Source: Bacillota bacterium
Lineage (GTDB): Bacteria > Bacillota_I > Bacilli_A > RF39 > UBA660
Direction: 5' to 3'
Length of the DNA: 64,000 nt
Assembly (NCBI GenBank): GCA_015059245.1
Contig: SVAU01000001.1
Coordinates: 133,571 to 197,570 of the forward strand
Below the pieces are notes generated by a model. That model saw only the letters and a program-made list of their open reading frames with translations, had not been told where the DNA came from and did no database searches. How positions within the stretch are numbered: position 1 is the first letter of the stretch; every line of letters begins with the position of its first letter. A program made the translations under genes and the position numbers. Positions 61,029 through 64,000 of the stretch are shown in pieces.

Positions 61029-62009
61029 ATGGATAATGTATATCTAATAAGTAGTAATAGTTTTCATTTAATGGAAGATGAATTAAAGAAGATATTAAAA
61101 GATAATCCTTATACTAGTTTTGATCTTAATGCAGTAGAACTAGATGATGTATTAGAGGAAGCTTCTTACTTTTCGTTATTTGATGATAAGAAATATATGG
61201 TAGTTAAGAATGCACAAATATTTGGCGCTTCTAAAAGAAAGAGTAAAGAAGATGAATCTTCGGAAGAAGAAAAAGTATCTAAAAAAGACGAAAAACTATT
61301 ACAATACTTAAATGAACCTAATGAAAATACAGTATTAATATTTACTATAAATGGTAAAGCCGATACTAAGAAAAAGATATGTAAAGTTATTAAAGATAGA
61401 TATAAATTTATTCAATTAGATGATTTAAAACCAAAAGAAATATATTCTAGAGTAGAGAAAGCACTTAAAGATTCTGGATATAAACTTGATAATAGTAATA
61501 CAGGTTATTATATAGTTAATAATGCTTTAAATAATTATGATTTAGCTATTAATGAAGTAGAGAAGATTAAATTATATTATGGTAAAGGTTGTACTGTTAA
61601 GTATGATGATGTCGTTAATATAGTTAGTAAGAATATTGAAGATAATAATTTTAAATTTATAGATACAGTAATAAGTAAAGATATAAAAGAGGCATTTAAG
61701 ATGTATGATGATTTAATGATACAAAAGGTAGAACCTATTATGTTAATGAGTATGTTAGCTAAAGAAATTAGAAATATGCTTCTAGTTAAGAAAATGATGA
61801 AGTCTAAGAGTAAGAAAGATATGATGGAAGTTCTTGGATTGAAATTTGATTTTCAAATAGATAAGTTAATTAGTAATAGTTATAATTTTAGTGAAGATAA
61901 ATTAGAAGGTTATTTAGTATTACTTAGTGATTTAGATTATAAAATTAAAAGAGGTAAGATAAGTAATAAACTTGCATTAGAAATGTTTATTATGGATATT
62001 TGTAGATAA
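61029..62009 (+). CDS. holA: DNA polymerase III delta subunit HolA
   Basis: Clamp-loader delta subunit, 326 residues. N-terminal VYLISSNSFHLMEDELKKIL is the usual P-loop-less AAA+ opening, with KKYMVVKNAQIFGA, LIFTINGKADTKKKICK and the helical collar domain (IMLMSMLAKEIRNMLLVKKM) following. It is downstream of comEC as in B. subtilis (yqeN) but separated by four accessory genes. An in-frame GTG 61020 is the ribosome binding site region; ATG 61029 is chosen. Confidence 0.93.
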   Translation: MDNVYLISSNSFHLMEDELKKILKDNPYTSFDLNAVELDDVLEEASYFSLFDDKKYMVVKNAQIFGASKRKSKEDESSEEEKVSKKDEKLLQYLNEPNENTVLIFTINGKADTKKKICKVIKDRYKFIQLDDLKPKEIYSRVEKALKDSGYKLDNSNTGYYIVNNALNNYDLAINEVEKIKLYYGKGCTVKYDDVVNIVSKNIEDNNFKFIDTVISKDIKEAFKMYDDLMIQKVEPIMLMSMLAKEIRNMLLVKKMMKSKSKKDMMEVLGLKFDFQIDKLISNSYNFSEDKLEGYLVLLSDLDYKIKRGKISNKLALEMFIMDICR

Positions 62010-62010
62010 T

Positions 62011-62040
62011 AAAAACGAGATATTAATTTATCTCGTTTTT
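62011..62040. terminator. Bidirectional terminator between holA and rnhC
   Basis: A 12-bp stem (62011-62022 with 62029-62040) with A and T flanks, serving both convergent genes. Confidence 0.9.
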
Positions 62041-62990
62041 GCTATTTCTAGAATCTTCTCTGTATTTTTAAAACTTAATTTAGCTATTTGTTTTAAGATA
62101 TCTTTGCCATATTTCTTAACTAGAGTAGCACCAACTTCATCTACTAGGTTAGAAGCTCCTAGTGGCATTTCAATATTAAATCTATCTGATAGTTTTTTCA
62201 TTTCTCTTAAGAATATATATCTACTTATTATAGAAGAAGCAGCTACTGACATACATTGATCTTCTGCTTTAGTCATAAATGTTATATTAGTAACTTTTTC
62301 TGGTGCTTTAGCTATATGTGCATAGTAAGCTTTTTCTGGTTCGAATTGATCTACTACTATTTTAGAATACTTAACACCATCTTTTTTTATTACTGATAAT
62401 AAACATTTATTATGTAAGATTGCTTTTACTTTATTCATATTAAAATCTGTTGAATGATATTGGTTATATTCTTCATTAGATAGGACCATTGTTGTATGTG
62501 GGATTCTTTTAATAAGTTCTGGAGCTATCTTAATTATTTTATCATCTGTAAGTTTTTTAGAATCTCTTACTCCTAAATCTTGCATCCAAGCGATATTTTC
62601 TTTAGAAACAAATGCAGCTGTTACGATTAGTGGACCAAAATAGTCACCAGTACCAACTTCATCTGAACCAACTGATGCTTCATTTATAAATACTTTCTTT
62701 TCATCTTTTTCTTTCTTTTCTTTTTCTTTAGGAGTAGTATCTATTAAATTATTATTTAAAACTCTTTCTTGTTCAGTCCAGTAAGAAGCTTCAATATCAG
62801 CTCCGATACCTTGGAACATTACTTTACCTGATTCATATAGTGTTGTTACACAGTCAAAATCCTTTACTTGGAAGATTGCATATGGAGGAGTTTTATCACA
62901 TTTCATGTCCTCATAATGCTTAATCATCATTTCTTTTATATTATCACTAACTTTAAAAACTATAGTTTGTTGTTTAAATCCATTAGCCAT
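62028..62990 (-). CDS. rnhC: Ribonuclease HIII
   Basis: Degrades RNA of RNA-DNA hybrids, 320 residues. An N-terminal TBP-like domain (residues 1-80) is followed by a Lys-rich linker and the RNase H2-like catalytic domain: SVGSDEVGTGDYFGPLIVTAAFV carries the DEVG active-site Asp-Glu, VRDSKKLTD, KIVVDQF and AEDQCMSVAASSIISR follow. The N-terminal domain identifies HIII rather than HII. Start ATG 62990 follows GAGGTG; an upstream in-frame GTG is less likely. Confidence 0.95.
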   Translation of the reverse strand: MANGFKQQTIVFKVSDNIKEMMIKHYEDMKCDKTPPYAIFQVKDFDCVTTLYESGKVMFQGIGADIEASYWTEQERVLNNNLIDTTPKEKEKKEKDEKKVFINEASVGSDEVGTGDYFGPLIVTAAFVSKENIAWMQDLGVRDSKKLTDDKIIKIAPELIKRIPHTTMVLSNEEYNQYHSTDFNMNKVKAILHNKCLLSVIKKDGVKYSKIVVDQFEPEKAYYAHIAKAPEKVTNITFMTKAEDQCMSVAASSIISRYIFLREMKKLSDRFNIEMPLGASNLVDEVGATLVKKYGKDILKQIAKLSFKNTEKILEIAKTR

Positions 62991-63076
62991 CCCTAACACC
63001 TCGTTACAAGTTTATCATATTTTTATACAAAAAGCACTTATTATATATTATAATTAAAGAGTAGGAGAGTGATGTT

Positions 63077-63847
63077 ATGTTAATGAGTTTAACATTAAAT
63101 AATCCAGTCTCTATTGCTATAAGTGTAATTGTAATATTAATACTTATTGGAGATATAGTTGCTGGATATAAAAAAGGATTCTTAGAAAGTGGTGTAAGAT
63201 TTTTAAAATCAGTAATTGCTTTACTAGTTGCTTACTTTTTAAAAGGTCCTTTATCTAGATTTATGTATTTAAATTTACCATTAATAGAATTTGATGGAAT
63301 ATTTAAAGGAGTAAGTGCTATAAGTATATTAATATATGAAGCTATTGCATTTTTTGTGGTATTTATTTTAATTTTGATAATACTAAATATTATAAGTACT
63401 ATTATTAAATTAGATGAAAAGATATTAAGATTAGTGTCTATTATAGGTGTTCCTAATAAAATTATGGGAGCTATAGTAGGTGGACTTAAGAGTTTAATTA
63501 TTCTTTACTTTATATTGTCTGCTTTATATGTTGGATCTAGTTTTCTTAATATAGATACGGGTAGATCAGTAGGGGATTATGTAGTTGAGTTGCCTATACT
63601 TAAAGATACTTTTGGTGGTGCTTTAAACTCTTGGGATGATATTACTGAGTTAGCAGTAGAATATGAAAATGTTCAAGATAAAGAACAATTAAATAAAGAA
63701 TCTATTGATATATTATTAGAGTATGGTATTATAACTGAAGAGAACTTAGAAGTTCTTATTAAAGCTGGTAAAGTACAATATTCAGTAGATAATGCTGAAG
63801 AACAAAAAGGTATGATGGAGGAACTTTATGAATCATTTGCAAAATGA
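63077..63847 (+). CDS. CvpA-family membrane protein
   Basis: A 256-residue protein of the CvpA family (colicin V production-like; in Firmicutes often next to mutS2, trxA or zapA). Four membrane helices occupy residues 12-170: [29 protein letters not shown] is the typical first segment with the GxKKG turn. A soluble acidic tail follows. AGGAGAGTGAT precedes ATG 63077; ATG 63083 is an alternative. It overlaps the thioredoxin gene by 20 bases. Confidence 0.88.
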   Translation: MLMSLTLNNPVSIAISVIVILILIGDIVAGYKKGFLESGVRFLKSVIALLVAYFLKGPLSRFMYLNLPLIEFDGIFKGVSAISILIYEAIAFFVVFILILIILNIISTIIKLDEKILRLVSIIGVPNKIMGAIVGGLKSLIILYFILSALYVGSSFLNIDTGRSVGDYVVELPILKDTFGGALNSWDDITELAVEYENVQDKEQLNKESIDILLEYGIITEENLEVLIKAGKVQYSVDNAEEQKGMMEELYESFAK

Positions 63848-64000
63848 AAAAGATTTTAAAGATATTATAAAAGAAGGAACTTGGTTAGTAGATTTTTCTG
63901 CTAGTTGGTGTGGACCTTGTAAAATGTTAGAACCTAATTTAGAAGAATTATCTAAAGAATATAATGTTTTAAAAGTAGACATTGATAAATTTAGAGAATT
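63828..64000 (+). CDS. Thioredoxin-like protein, 3' end off the window
   Basis: The first 57 codons of a thioredoxin-fold protein. The active site WCGPC lies at residues 30-34 within [16 protein letters not shown], and [11 protein letters not shown] is the usual next strand. ATG 63828 follows TGGAGGAAC. It overlaps the cvpA end. Cytoplasmic because no signal peptide precedes the fold. Confidence 0.93.
   Translation, partial: MNHLQNEKDFKDIIKEGTWLVDFSASWCGPCKMLEPNLEELSKEYNVLKVDIDKFRE

Overview
The window is a very AT-rich, low-GC Gram-positive (Firmicutes/Bacilli-type) chromosome segment, almost fully coding and mostly on the + strand. Gene order follows Bacillus subtilis neighbourhoods: prp-rpmA-obgE; ruvA-ruvB; ireB-ruvX-yrzB-mltG-trmR-trhP1-trhP2-greA; tig; lonA-spoVID-ysxE; ylbJ-ylbL; mutS; nusB; comEA-comEC-holA. 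TGA is used as a stop (for example ylbL and cvpA), so the code is the standard bacterial one and not the Mycoplasma/Spiroplasma code. BspA-type repeats, InlB repeats and a DUF6273-like protein recall gut-dwelling Bacilli of the Erysipelotrichales/RF39 kind. That placement is inference. SpoVID-like, YsxE-like, YlbJ-like and YjcZ-like genes suggest an endospore former or a recent descendant of one. No rRNA, tRNA, insertion sequence or CRISPR array was seen.

Layout. 1-1940: Prp protease, L27 and ObgE. 1980-3341: a yybP-ykoY (manganese) riboswitch followed by two tandem paralogues of unknown function. 3417-9399: an HExxH protein, a sigma-70 factor with a roughly 900-residue tail of region-4-like repeats, and an FAD-dependent dehydrogenase. 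9400-10000: a gene-poor gap that appears to hold a type I toxin-antitoxin locus. 10004-14738: a transglutaminase-like protein, a helicase with five helicase-associated repeats, and an InlB-repeat protein. 14828-19726: a compact Tad pilus-type operon (TadZ/CpaE-like, TadA, TadB, TadC) ending in an exported protein with a C-terminal Hint (intein-like) domain. 19797-24673: membrane proteins and ruvA/nucleotidase/ruvB. 24743-29901: the ireB-to-greA housekeeping operon, including a tRNA wobble-uridine hydroxylation/methylation set. 29988-32390: a BspA-repeat surface protein. 32475-43904: trigger factor, Lon, spore-coat-type genes, exported proteins, ylbJ/ylbL and an HD hydrolase. 43968-52740: mutS, nusB, PHP phosphoesterase, two more transglutaminase-like proteins, deformylase and a YjcZ-like gene. 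52860-64000: ftsW, a membrane-anchored HTH regulator, comEA/comEC, a four-gene accessory patch (PDDEXK nuclease, nucleotidyltransferase, membrane protein, HTH-CYTH fusion), holA, rnhC, cvpA and a truncated thioredoxin.

Regulation. Most transcription units are divided by short spacers in which an intrinsic terminator runs almost directly into an extended -10 promoter (TGnTATAAT), followed by a very short leader. Starts below were chosen by Shine-Dalgarno spacing and often lie a few codons inside the longest open frame.

Most promising items for follow-up: the giant sigma factor with repeated region-4-like modules (4340-7954); the putative type I toxin-antitoxin locus (9437-9694); the Hint-tailed exported protein in the Tad operon (18563-19726); the Mn riboswitch upstream of uncharacterised paralogues (2022-3341); and the XRE-CYTH fusion regulator (60241-60975).
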